This document shows, piece by piece, positions 35,098-43,328 of a stretch of 64,000 nucleotides of DNA. How positions within the stretch are numbered: position 1 is the stretch's first letter; every line of letters begins with the position of its first letter. The translations under genes and the position numbers were made by a program. Under the pieces are notes generated by a model. That model was not told the DNA's origin, ran no database searches, and saw only the letters and a list, made by a program, of their open reading frames with translations. Source of the DNA: Mucilaginibacter phyllosphaerae (lineage in GTDB: Bacteria; Bacteroidota; Bacteroidia; Sphingobacteriales; Sphingobacteriaceae); assembly GCF_004378255.1 (NCBI RefSeq), contig NZ_SNQG01000001.1:682001-746000 (forward strand). Direction: 5' to 3'.

Positions 35098-35459
35098 TTG
35101 ATACCAATATTATCTTAGAATATACAGGCGGAGTTTTGCCTGAAAATATCGTCCGGTACCTAAATACAATTATTGATAACAACGGATTTTATATATCGGT
35201 AATTAATCAAATTGAAATTCTTGGCCACCCTTCTGCAACTGATGAATTAGCTGACTTTTTAGATACAGCTATTATTCATCAATTAACAACTGATGTTATT
35301 AAACAAACTATAGCACTTCGGAAAATTAAAAGTTCAAAACTCCCAGACGTAATTATTGCTGCCACAGCTATGGTACACGGCCATGGTTTAATTACGCGCA
35401 ACACCCGTGATTTTAAAAACATTCCGGATTTGGTGGTTATGAACCCATATCTACTCTAA
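35079..35459 (+). CDS. PIN-domain ribonuclease toxin (VapC-like)
   Basis: 126 residues from a GTG inside the upstream gene. The PIN acidic residues are in TFLIDTNIILEYTGG (first Asp), VINQIEILGHP (Glu), LPDVIIAATAMVHGHGLITRNTRDF (later Asp residues). VapC toxins cut tRNA or rRNA as Mg-dependent RNases. The pair sits as an island between pabB and a convergent DUF2071 gene, which ends 1 bp away. Confidence 0.88.
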   Translation: MGKTFLIDTNIILEYTGGVLPENIVRYLNTIIDNNGFYISVINQIEILGHPSATDELADFLDTAIIHQLTTDVIKQTIALRKIKSSKLPDVIIAATAMVHGHGLITRNTRDFKNIPDLVVMNPYLL

Positions 35460-35460
35460 C

Positions 35461-36210
35461 TTACCCCGGCAGCACCGGGTCAAGCAACAGTTTATCCGCA
35501 ATCCTGACAGCGATCTCAGACCCATTTGCCCAAAAGGCAGATACAGGCTTTTTATCCAGGTAAGGCACAAAGGCATCGCCGTATAACTCTTTTATATCAG
35601 CCTCAAATACAAAATCTGTCACCTCGGCAATGTGCCAGGCAATATGTTCTACCTGGTACTGCATAGTTTTGTAATCGGTAAGGCGGTTATAGCCCCAGTA
35701 ATGCTCAAAAATAAATTCCTCGGCGCTGCCGGCTTTTATAGGTGTAAGGCTGTTGCGTACGGTAGCGCCCAGTTTGTTCCACTTGCCTTTCAGCTTCCAT
35801 TCATACAAAAACTGTGTGTGGTTTGGCCCTTGTTTGGTGATAGAATGCCGCATCGGCAGCGTGCGGTAATGCTCTCTGTACAGATTATTGGCTATGAATA
35901 CAATTACACTTTTAGGCACTATCTCGCTTACAAATACCGCCCCGCGTTTCCATTCCTTGCCATCGAAATGGCGTACGTAAAAACGCAGGTTAACTTCCTC
36001 AAAATTTACATGGAACGGCCATTTGATACCCAATACACGTGTATCCTGAAACATAAAACCTACCATACTTACCAGGGCCTTGCCTTCCCAAAGGTCAATT
36101 TCTGTAGCTGCGGGCAGGTAAGGTTTCAGTATCTCCGGGTCAACTTCATAGTTTAGCATCACCAGGTTACGCCATTGGGCGGTAAGAAAACGCGATTTAG
36201 AGGTAGCCAT
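35461..36210 (-). CDS. DUF2071 (YqjF-like) family protein
   Basis: 249 residues from the ATG at 36208-36210; an in-frame ATG 18 nt further up would add MYFYIH and looks less likely. The DUF2071 pattern is seen in FLTAQWRNLVMLNYEVDPEILKPYLP, WEGKALVSMVGFMFQDTRVLG, VNLRFYVRH and RGAVFVSEIVPK. The fold is similar to acetoacetate decarboxylase, but no function is established. It converges on the VapC-like gene. Confidence 0.87.
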   Translation of the reverse strand: MATSKSRFLTAQWRNLVMLNYEVDPEILKPYLPAATEIDLWEGKALVSMVGFMFQDTRVLGIKWPFHVNFEEVNLRFYVRHFDGKEWKRGAVFVSEIVPKSVIVFIANNLYREHYRTLPMRHSITKQGPNHTQFLYEWKLKGKWNKLGATVRNSLTPIKAGSAEEFIFEHYWGYNRLTDYKTMQYQVEHIAWHIAEVTDFVFEADIKELYGDAFVPYLDKKPVSAFWANGSEIAVRIADKLLLDPVLPG

Positions 36211-36267
36211 ATGGATGTAGAAGTACAAATTACAGCATTTGTTTTACGTTATTCCTGGAATTGTAAG

Positions 36268-36326
36268 TTTGAGGTTGTCGAAGCCCTATCAAAGCGGCAA
36301 ATGGTTCGACAGGCTCACGATGACAT
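36268..36326. repeat. Interspersed hairpin repeat, GTCGAAG...TTCGACAGGCTCA family, copy 1
   Basis: GAGGTTGTCGAAGCC is followed ~25 bp later by GGTTCGACAGGCTCACGATG and ACA; the two halves are inverted and can pair. Related copies are at 50819-50874 and 56722-56778. It lies between the M48 terminator and the DUF2071 start. Confidence 0.65.
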
Positions 36327-36337
36327 TGAGTATAAAC

Positions 36338-36368
36338 AAAAAAGCCATCAGGAATCATCCTAATGGCT
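36338..36368 (-). terminator. Terminator for the plsY-M48 operon
   Basis: On the minus strand, AGCCATTAGGA pairs with TCCTGATGGCT, followed by a T run (A tract at 36338-36343 on the plus strand). It lies about 20 bp past the M48 stop. Confidence 0.85.
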
Positions 36369-36388
36369 TAATAAATAGCTGTAATATC

Positions 36389-37192
36389 TTATTTCCCTTT
36401 GTAGTATTTCATCGCTTCGGGTATCAGCCTTTGTATATTGGCTATACGGGTAGCGTCGCTTGGGTGGGTACTTAAAAACTCTGGTGGCGCACCCTGGTTT
36501 TGCGCAGCCATACGCTGCCAAAAACTAACTGCCTGGCGCGGGTCATAACCAGCCATGGCCATAAAGGTAAGGCCCAGCCTGTCGGCCTCATTCTCTTTAT
36601 CTCTCGAATATTTTAGGGTTGCCAGCTGCCCGCCCACGCCGTACAAGGTACCGATAAGGGCTTGCGTAGTTTGCGATTTGTTGCCGGTTGCAGCACCAAC
36701 CGCCGCGCCGCCTGCCTGTACTGCCATTTGCTGTGAAAGTGCTTCGGCAGAATGATGGGCAATGGCGTGGCCAATTTCGTGGCCCATAACCGTTGCCAGG
36801 CCTGCATCTGTTTGGGTAACCGGCAAAATACCGCTGTAAACGGCAACTTTGCCACCCGGCATACACCAGGCGTTTACTTCTTTACTTTGTATCAGATTAA
36901 ACTCCCATTGATAGTTATACTGGCTGCCGTAACCGTTATTTTTTAAATAACTATCTATAGCTACAGCTAACTGATTGCCTATACGTTTAACACGCTGGGC
37001 ATCGGTACCTGTATTAACAACTTTTGTGCTGGGGTCTGATAAAAGGGTGCGGTAGCTTTGCGCAGCTGCCGGGTTTATCTGGTCGTCGCTAACTAAACTT
37101 AGTTGCGAGCGGCCGGTTAATGGCACTGTAGAACATGCGTAAGCGGCCATGGCTATCACAGCCAGTGCCATCAAAGGTTTAATTCTCTTCAT
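36389..37192 (-). CDS. M48-family zinc metalloprotease, lipoprotein
   Basis: 267 residues. The signal ends in the lipobox AAYACS. The zinc motif H-E-x-x-H is in TVMGHEIGHAIAHHSAEA, the third ligand in SRDKENEADRLGLTFMAMAGY, and WCMPGGKVAVYSGI is the usual edge-strand segment. It is of the LoiP/BepA-like periplasmic type, degrading misfolded envelope proteins. It follows plsY by 6 bp on the same strand. Confidence 0.93.
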   Translation of the reverse strand: MKRIKPLMALAVIAMAAYACSTVPLTGRSQLSLVSDDQINPAAAQSYRTLLSDPSTKVVNTGTDAQRVKRIGNQLAVAIDSYLKNNGYGSQYNYQWEFNLIQSKEVNAWCMPGGKVAVYSGILPVTQTDAGLATVMGHEIGHAIAHHSAEALSQQMAVQAGGAAVGAATGNKSQTTQALIGTLYGVGGQLATLKYSRDKENEADRLGLTFMAMAGYDPRQAVSFWQRMAAQNQGAPPEFLSTHPSDATRIANIQRLIPEAMKYYKGK

Positions 37193-37198
37193 GGTAAG

Positions 37199-37846
37199 TC
37201 AGGTGGTTTTCTTTTTAAATAAATTAACTTTCGACTCCTTACCCTTCAATAAACGTTCGATGTTTTTTTGATGCGTTACCAATACCAGTATAAATATACA
37301 CATCCCATAAATTATGACCGATTTAACACTCACATGAAAAACAAATGTGATGCCGATTGGGTAGATAAACCCGGCCAATATTGATGAAAGCGATACATAA
37401 CGTGTTATAAGCAACGTTGTAATAAAAACAGCAACGCATAGTAAGGCAGCCGGTAGGTTTATAGCTAATATCATTCCAAAAAGTGTGGCAATACCTTTGC
37501 CGCCCCTAAAACCCGCAAATACCGGGAACAAATGGCCCATAACGGCGGCTACACCCAATGCAAGCTGCAAATTTACAAACGCTACCGAATTAAATGGGCC
37601 GGTGGTAGCTGTACCTACCATGTAGGCCAGGTTAGTGGCTGTCCAGCCCTTTAAAATATCCAGCAGCATCACCGGGATCCCTGCCTTTTTGCCCAATACC
37701 CTAAAAGTGTTGGTAGCACCGGCATTGCCGCTGCCGTATTCGCGCACATCGATATTGTAAAAGGCCTGCCCTATCCATACTGCAGTAGGAATAGAGCCGA
37801 ACAGGTAAGCAAGAATTAGCGCCGAGATCGAGTACACTGATAGCAT
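37199..37846 (-). CDS. plsY: Acyl-phosphate:glycerol-3-phosphate acyltransferase
   Basis: 215 residues with five or six TM helices and the PlsY motifs: LAYLFGSIPTAVWIGQ, REYGSGNAGATNTFRVLG and FRGGKGIATLFG. It acylates glycerol-3-phosphate from acyl-phosphate at the inner membrane, the first step of phospholipid synthesis. The C-terminal tail is basic. It is cotranscribed with the M48 protease (6 bp gap). TAATATTG, one mismatch from the -7 consensus, lies 7 nt before the ATG. Confidence 0.95.
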   Translation of the reverse strand: MLSVYSISALILAYLFGSIPTAVWIGQAFYNIDVREYGSGNAGATNTFRVLGKKAGIPVMLLDILKGWTATNLAYMVGTATTGPFNSVAFVNLQLALGVAAVMGHLFPVFAGFRGGKGIATLFGMILAINLPAALLCVAVFITTLLITRYVSLSSILAGFIYPIGITFVFHVSVKSVIIYGMCIFILVLVTHQKNIERLLKGKESKVNLFKKKTT

Positions 37847-37910
37847 CTGCCTGCAATATTATTAAATTGATGTTATATACCGCAATATATCATTATAATT
37901 TTTACCATTA

Positions 37911-38016
37911 GGCCTCTCCCTGCCTTCTCTAAACGGGAGGGTTCTGATACCCCTCTTTTTAAATTCTTATCATTATAATAAAGCACTCTCCTTCAGAGAG
38001 GGTTTGGGTGAGGCTT
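37911..38016. repeat. GC-rich intergenic repeat (CCTCCCT family), copy 3
   Basis: GGCCTCTCCCTGCC with ACGGGAGGG, then CACTCTCCTTCAGAGAGGG and TGGGTGAGGCTTA. The word CATTATAAT occurs twice (near 37891 and 37970). It fills the gap between the plsY start and the nadC stop. Confidence 0.6.
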
Positions 38017-38022
38017 AGGCCG

Positions 38023-38883
38023 CTAAACCGCTTTTAAACTAAGGTCTAAACTTTTTACAGAATGCGTTAGCGCACCTACCGAAATATAATCAACCCCGCA
38101 ATCGGCATATTCCCTTATATTATCTATCGTTATCCCGCCGGATGCCTCGGTAATATACTGCCCCTTTATCATGCTTACAGCTTGCCGCAGGTCTTCAAAA
38201 TTAAAGTTATCTATCAAAATACGGTTTACCTTACCTGTTTGCAAAACCTGCTCCAATTCTTCCAGGTTGCGTACCTCTATTTCAATAGCCAGCTTTTTAC
38301 CGGTATCTGCCAGATATTTGTTGGCATTTTCTATAGCCTGCCGTATCCCGCCCGAGTAATCGACATGATTATCTTTGATCAGGATCATATCATACAAACC
38401 AATACGATGGTTTACACCGCCGCCAATGCGTACGGCCCATTTTTCCAGGTAGCGCAAGCCGGGGGTTGTTTTACGGGTATCTAAAACTTTAGCAGTAGTA
38501 CCTTCTAAAAGCGTTACAATATCGTGGGTTTTGGTGGCAATACCGCTCATACGCTGCATACAGTTAAGTACCAGGCGTTCGGCCTTTAAAATGGCCTGTG
38601 CATCGCCTTCCACTTCAAAAGCAACGTCTTTAGGTTTTACCCCGGCTCCATCATTTAAAAAAACGGTAACTTTAAGTTCAGGGTCAACCGTACGGAAAAT
38701 TTCCTGCGCGAGTTCAACACCTGCCAGTATGCCGGTATCCTTTACTAATAATTTTGCTTTGCCTTGTGTGCCTGCCGCTATGGTTGCCAGCGAGGTGTGG
38801 TCGCCATCGCCAACGTCTTCCTTTAGGGCATTAACAATAAACTGGTGTATAATTTCTTTGTCCAAACCTTTGTTTTTTAGCAT
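38023..38883 (-). CDS. nadC: Nicotinate-nucleotide pyrophosphorylase (carboxylating)
   Basis: 286 residues. KEDVGDGDHTSLA, ERLVLNCMQRMSGIAT, DTRKTTPGLRYLEKWAVRIGG (phosphate binding), NHRIGLYDMILIKDNHV, IEIEVRNLEELEQVL and ASGGITIDNIREYADCGVDYISVGALT are intact. It converts quinolinate and PRPP to nicotinate mononucleotide in NAD synthesis. The promoter element TACTTTTG lies only 2 nt before the ATG. DUF4783 is 28 bp upstream on the same strand. Confidence 0.96.
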   Translation of the reverse strand: MLKNKGLDKEIIHQFIVNALKEDVGDGDHTSLATIAAGTQGKAKLLVKDTGILAGVELAQEIFRTVDPELKVTVFLNDGAGVKPKDVAFEVEGDAQAILKAERLVLNCMQRMSGIATKTHDIVTLLEGTTAKVLDTRKTTPGLRYLEKWAVRIGGGVNHRIGLYDMILIKDNHVDYSGGIRQAIENANKYLADTGKKLAIEIEVRNLEELEQVLQTGKVNRILIDNFNFEDLRQAVSMIKGQYITEASGGITIDNIREYADCGVDYISVGALTHSVKSLDLSLKAV

Positions 38884-38885
38884 TT

Positions 38886-38893
38886 CAAAAGTA
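38886..38893 (-). promoter_or_regulatory. -7 element TACTTTTG, 2 nt before the nadC ATG
   Basis: Full TAnnTTTG match but 2 nt closer to the start than in the 4-nt class. Either the mRNA is leaderless with a slightly shifted start site, or a downstream TTG (codon 7) is used. Confidence 0.45.
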
Positions 38894-38911
38894 AGAACAA
38901 TTGCGCATTAA

Positions 38912-39310
38912 TTAGGTTTTTTCAGTTTCTACCCGCAACTCAATAATTTCCATCACTTTGTTAACTTCTTTAAGCGTGCAGGCTATCCTGAATTTACCCT
39001 TATCGGTAGTTAAAATGTAAACCGCAAAATTATAGCTGGGGTTAGAACTTACACGGTGCAGCAGTTTTACACCGTGGGGCTTATTCTCTTTAAAAAACTT
39101 GTCCAGTATCATCTGTGCCTGCGTTTTAGAGTAAACGCTGCTTTCGTTAGCTATGCTTACATCTACGCTGTTGGCAAAAAGCTGGGACAATTCTGTAGAG
39201 CTGCCTTTTTTGAGGTATTCGGCAATTTTTTCAATAGCATCCGCTTTTACGGCCAGGGGCAGCATAAACAGCAGAGCCAGCATCGGCATATATCTTAATC
39301 GCATCATCAT
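38912..39310 (-). CDS. DUF4783 family exported protein
   Basis: 132 residues with a signal peptide (LALLFMLPLAVKA). The DUF4783 pattern is KGSSTELSQLFANSVDVSIANESSVYSKTQAQMIL and KPHGVKLLHRVSSNPSYNFAVYIL, an NTF2-like fold by appearance. It commonly sits next to nadC in Bacteroidota (general knowledge). The exact start among MMMRLRYM is uncertain by a few codons. Function unknown. Confidence 0.85.
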   Translation of the reverse strand: MMMRLRYMPMLALLFMLPLAVKADAIEKIAEYLKKGSSTELSQLFANSVDVSIANESSVYSKTQAQMILDKFFKENKPHGVKLLHRVSSNPSYNFAVYILTTDKGKFRIACTLKEVNKVMEIIELRVETEKT

Positions 39311-39390
39311 ATATATGACCAGTAAACTTAAGAATTATTGCACATTAAAAAAATAACGGGGCATTAACTACAATGTTTAAACGTTGCTTT

Positions 39391-39398
39391 TATATTTG
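39391..39398 (+). promoter_or_regulatory. -7 element TATATTTG, 4 nt before the gpmI GTG
   Basis: Full TAnnTTTG match followed by CATT and GTG at 39403. It lies inside a possible longer reading frame (ATG at 39373), which argues that the GTG is the real start. Confidence 0.65.
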
Positions 39399-39402
39399 CA
39401 TT

Positions 39403-40926
39403 GTGGAAAACGTAAAAAAAGTTGCTTTAATTATATTGGATGGCTGGGGTTACGGCCGTAACGACAGATCAAACGCTATTGTAGCGGCAAATACGCCGTT
39501 TTTTGATGAAATGATCGCACAGTATCCAAACTCAAAGCTGGAAGCATCCGGCCTGGCAGTGGGCTTGCCCGAAGGGCAGATGGGAAACTCGGAAGTAGGG
39601 CACATGAACCTGGGCGCCGGCCGCGTGGTTTACCAGGAACTTGGCCGTATTAACAAGGCTGTTACCGATAACGAATTTGTACAGAACGAAACGATCCTTG
39701 CGGCATTTAATTATGCTAAAGAAAACGATAAAGACCTGCACCTGATTGGCCTGGTGAGCGATGGCGGCGTACATGCCCATATTAACCACCTTAAAGGGCT
39801 TACCACTGCTACCAATGCTTTAGGGTTAGAGAAAGTATTTATACACGCCTTTTTAGATGGACGCGATACCGACCCAAATTCGGGCTTAAAATTTATTACA
39901 GATTTAGAGCACCATATTGCCGATACACCGGTAAGGCTGGCATCTGCCATTGGCAGGTATTACGCTATGGACCGTGATAACCGCTGGGAGCGGGTGAAAC
40001 TGGCTTATGATCTGATGGTTAAAGGCGAAGGCACCGCTACCGATAACATCCTTACTTCGATAGAAAAATCGTACGCGGATGGTGTTACCGATGAATTTAT
40101 AAAACCCATTGTAAAGGTTGATGAAGACGGCCAGCCTGTTGCTGTTATTAAAGATGGCGATGTGGTGATCTGCTTTAACTTCCGTACAGACAGGGGCCGC
40201 GAGATCTCCCAGGCGCTTACCCAAAAGGAGTTCCCGGAGTATGATATGAAGCCATTGAACATCGAGTATGTGACCATGACATCATACGACGAGACCTTTA
40301 AAAATGTAAAGGTGGTTTTCCGTAAGGATGACCTGAGCAAAACATTGGGCGAGGTTTTAGAAAGCGCGGGTAAAAAACAGATCCGGATTGCCGAAACAGA
40401 AAAATATCCGCACGTAACCTTCTTCTTCTCGGGTGGCCGCGAAACCGAATTTAAGGATGAAAAACGCCTGTTAGTACCATCGCCAAAAGTGGCTACCTAT
40501 GATCTGCAGCCCGAAATGAGCGCTGAAGGGATCCGCGATGCCATCATCCCCGAACTGGAAGCCGGCTGGCCTGATTTTGTTTGCCTTAACTTTGCCAATA
40601 CCGATATGGTAGGCCACACCGGCGTATTCAGCGCTGTAATGAAGGCCGCCGAAACTGCCGATGCCTGCACCAAAGCAGTTGTGGAAGCCGGCTTAAAAAA
40701 CGGCTATTCGTTCATCATCATTGCAGACCATGGTAATGCCGATTACATGATCAACGAAGACGGATCGCCAAATACGGCACACACTACCAACCTGGTGCCT
40801 TGTATCCTCATTGATAATGATGTTAAAGCGGTAAAGGATGGCAAACTGGGCGATATTGCCCCTACTGTGCTACAAATTTTAGGCGTACCCATCCCTGCAG
40901 AAATGACCGGTAATGTATTGGTATAA
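39403..40926 (+). CDS. gpmI: 2,3-bisphosphoglycerate-independent phosphoglycerate mutase
   Basis: 507 residues from GTG, matching the family's usual 505-515. Metal and active-site motifs are intact: VALIILDGWGYG (Asp), MGNSEVGHMNLGAGRVVYQ (catalytic Ser), FIHAFLDGRDTDPNSG, FRTDRGREISQAL, YPHVTFFFSGG, NFANTDMVGHTGV and IIADHGNADYM. It interconverts 3- and 2-phosphoglycerate. The ATG at 39373 would add ten residues upstream of the promoter element and is rejected as the start. It overlaps the next gene by 14 nt. Confidence 0.96.
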   Translation: MENVKKVALIILDGWGYGRNDRSNAIVAANTPFFDEMIAQYPNSKLEASGLAVGLPEGQMGNSEVGHMNLGAGRVVYQELGRINKAVTDNEFVQNETILAAFNYAKENDKDLHLIGLVSDGGVHAHINHLKGLTTATNALGLEKVFIHAFLDGRDTDPNSGLKFITDLEHHIADTPVRLASAIGRYYAMDRDNRWERVKLAYDLMVKGEGTATDNILTSIEKSYADGVTDEFIKPIVKVDEDGQPVAVIKDGDVVICFNFRTDRGREISQALTQKEFPEYDMKPLNIEYVTMTSYDETFKNVKVVFRKDDLSKTLGEVLESAGKKQIRIAETEKYPHVTFFFSGGRETEFKDEKRLLVPSPKVATYDLQPEMSAEGIRDAIIPELEAGWPDFVCLNFANTDMVGHTGVFSAVMKAAETADACTKAVVEAGLKNGYSFIIIADHGNADYMINEDGSPNTAHTTNLVPCILIDNDVKAVKDGKLGDIAPTVLQILGVPIPAEMTGNVLV

Positions 40927-41467
40927 CCCATTCAAAAAATATACGATTTATGCAAGCGTGCTGCTGCTTTTGGGCAGCAGCTACGCCTGTAACAAGCCCG
41001 AAATAAAAGAAACCGGCGCCGAGCTGAAATATTTTGACCTGAAAGGCTATTTTGAAAAAGAGGCTACCCGCCTTACTGCGCTAAACCCGCAGGTTGATAA
41101 AAGCGTTGCCCACAACGCCGAAACCGAAAGCAAAAATGTACGCATTGGCAGTTGGAAAAAAGAACTGAACCTTTTTACAGAAAGCGATATCAACAAACCC
41201 GCCTGGAAACTAAGTTACGATGTACAAACCAATGCCGACAGCACTGTTTATGCAGCCAAATACCCCGAACTTAAAACCCGCCGCATCGTGATCCGCAAAA
41301 AAGCCGGGCAGGTAAGCGAGATAGCTATCGTTAACAACACCCACAATATATTGTATAACACTACCGAAAAATTACAATACGCGCCTGGTAATTATTACCG
41401 GATAGAGAAAACGCAGAAGGTAAAAGTAATGGGAGGCAACAGCTATATGATTAAAGGTAAATTTTAG
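40913..41467 (+). CDS. Lipoprotein of unknown function, overlapping gpmI
   Basis: 184 residues. The signal (YASVLLLLGSSYAC) ends in a lipobox. The mature part (LKYFDLKGYFEKEATRLTAL, SWKKELNLFTESDINKPAWKLSYDV, ELKTRRIVIRKKAGQVSEIAIV) looks like a small beta-rich domain. I do not recognise a named family. The ATG is 14 nt inside gpmI in another frame, so it is translationally coupled and shares the gpmI promoter. It converges on the TPR gene. Confidence 0.78.
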   Translation: MYWYNPFKKYTIYASVLLLLGSSYACNKPEIKETGAELKYFDLKGYFEKEATRLTALNPQVDKSVAHNAETESKNVRIGSWKKELNLFTESDINKPAWKLSYDVQTNADSTVYAAKYPELKTRRIVIRKKAGQVSEIAIVNNTHNILYNTTEKLQYAPGNYYRIEKTQKVKVMGGNSYMIKGKF

Positions 41468-41471
41468 TGCC

Positions 41472-42101
41472 TTAATGATGCCCGTTGGCAGTAGCCAGTT
41501 TTTCTTTGGATATTTCTATGAGTGATGAAATATCAGACCGCCCCGGGTTATCGGCCAGCACTTTTTCCAGATCTGCAATAGATGCCTTTAATGAATTAAT
41601 ACCCCGTATCTTATCATAAGTATGCAGGCTTTTTGCATCCAGCTTAAATATGCCATACTCGCGGTAGGCAATGCCACGGGTTTGGTAACTCTTGCCATGG
41701 TCGTTAGGATCAATCGCTATCGCTTTAGTAAGGTCAAATATGGCGCCCAGTAAGTGCTTTTCGCGCTCTTGCGGCGATAAATAGGTATCTTTACCCAAAT
41801 AGCCTTTTGCACGTGCACGGTAGTAATATGCCGATGCATCAACCGGGTTTATAAAAATCACTTTAGTGTAGGCGGCTATTGATTTGCGATAATTTTCGCT
41901 GTGATAGTAAGAATAACCCAGCATCCAGTAAGCGTTGGCGTTGGTAGAATCAACCATGCATGCTTTTTCCAGCTGTTTAACGGCAGCTTTAAAGTTGCCG
42001 TCCATAAAAGCCTGCTGCCCCAGCTTAACATAAGCGCTTTGCGCCGTTGCACTTTCCAGGGAACTTAAGATGAAAAAAGAAATTATAGCAGATAGCCTCA
42101 T
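41472..42101 (-). CDS. Exported TPR-repeat protein
   Basis: 209 residues with a signal peptide (IISFFILSSLESATAQ). At least three TPR units are visible: AYVKLGQQAFMDGNFKAAVKQLEKA, AYWMLGYSYYHSENYRKSIAAYTKV, and AYYYRARAKGYLG. A final helical pair (SLKASIADLEKVLADNP) ends the array. TPR repeats mediate protein contacts; partners are unknown. Confidence 0.87.
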   Translation of the reverse strand: MRLSAIISFFILSSLESATAQSAYVKLGQQAFMDGNFKAAVKQLEKACMVDSTNANAYWMLGYSYYHSENYRKSIAAYTKVIFINPVDASAYYYRARAKGYLGKDTYLSPQEREKHLLGAIFDLTKAIAIDPNDHGKSYQTRGIAYREYGIFKLDAKSLHTYDKIRGINSLKASIADLEKVLADNPGRSDISSLIEISKEKLATANGHH

Positions 42102-42332
42102 ACTAATAAGCTGGTTTACCCATTAACAATACATTAACTAACAATGCAGCTAATTATTATATCGGGATTGCAATTTGTTAATAATTTTAGAATTGCGGGT
42201 AAAAATTTAATAAAACAGACGTAATATTATAATCCGACAGCTTAAGTACTTTACAAAGATTTGCATAATCCATTTTTGTTGAGTTAATTGCATAAGCACC
42301 CTAAATGCTGCAATACAACCAATTATAAACTT

Positions 42333-43328
42333 ATGGATTTTTTAAAGGCTATCGTTAACGATTTTAAAGGCTTTTGGGGCCTGGGCGGCTTTTTAGATAT
42401 TGTCAAATCTGGCAACTATGGTAAATTCCTTACTTATGAGGGCATTGTATCATTGCTGGTGCCGTTAACGCCCCTGTTGCTGCTGCTGGAGATCATTCGC
42501 GCGGCTTTTTACAAAAAGTTCAGGGTAATTAATTATAAGGTATCCTTTTTTACCTATGTTTTAAATTCATTTGTGGGCCGGGTGATCTCTTTTGCCATGG
42601 TTGGCTTGTGTATAAAATGGTTTTTACCCATAGCTATATTTAAAACTACTTTTACCTGGTACTGGTTTATATACGGCTACATCATCTGGGAGTTTGCACA
42701 TTTCATCTATCATTATCTGGCACATAAGGTACGCATCTTGTGGTGCCTGCACTCCACCCACCACGCGCCCGAAACCATGAACCTATCGGTAACCTACGCC
42801 CACTTCTTTTTAGAGGGGCCTTATGCCGATCTTATCCGTACCAGTATCTGCATTTTGCTGGGTGTAAACCCGGCCATGCTGTTTGTAATTATGTTTGTTG
42901 ATGGTTTTTGGGGGGCTATGATCCACGTGGGCGAAAACATTATTGAAGACGGCCGGCTGGGCTTTTTAAATAACATCATTCTTACCCCGTCGCATCACCG
43001 GGTGCACCATGCCCGCAACGTAGTGTATATGGATACCAACTTTTGCAACCTGCTAAATATATGGGACAAAGCCTTTGGCACCTATTATCCCGAAGACCGC
43101 AGCATCCCTATTGAATATGGTATTAGCAGGCCGATGATCAAAAACAGCTTTCTGGATGCCTACTTTGGCGAGATCGTAGCCCTGGCCAAGGATGTTTACC
43201 GGGCGCCCGGCATCAAAAACAAAGTACTTTACATTTTTATGCCCCCCGGCTGGAGCCATACCGGCGACCATAAGATGACCAGCGTAGTGCGCAAAAAATA
43301 CTTTGAGGAATTAAAGGCGCAAAAATAA
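42333..43328 (+). CDS. Sterol desaturase / fatty-acid hydroxylase superfamily membrane protein
   Basis: 331 residues from the ATG at 42333; upstream in-frame starts are only TTG. Several TM helices surround the diiron His clusters: HFIYHYLAHK, LHSTHHAPE, MIHVGEN and HHRVHHARN. All expected His boxes are present. It uses oxygen to hydroxylate or desaturate a lipid; the substrate is unknown (sphingolipid or fatty acid are possible in this phylum). It ends against the convergent LysE gene. Confidence 0.9.
   Translation: MDFLKAIVNDFKGFWGLGGFLDIVKSGNYGKFLTYEGIVSLLVPLTPLLLLLEIIRAAFYKKFRVINYKVSFFTYVLNSFVGRVISFAMVGLCIKWFLPIAIFKTTFTWYWFIYGYIIWEFAHFIYHYLAHKVRILWCLHSTHHAPETMNLSVTYAHFFLEGPYADLIRTSICILLGVNPAMLFVIMFVDGFWGAMIHVGENIIEDGRLGFLNNIILTPSHHRVHHARNVVYMDTNFCNLLNIWDKAFGTYYPEDRSIPIEYGISRPMIKNSFLDAYFGEIVALAKDVYRAPGIKNKVLYIFMPPGWSHTGDHKMTSVVRKKYFEELKAQK

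Noticed and set aside
39373..39402. ATG 39373 as gpmI start
   Set aside because: The -7 element at 39391-39398 is within these codons, and the extra residues are not typical of the family.
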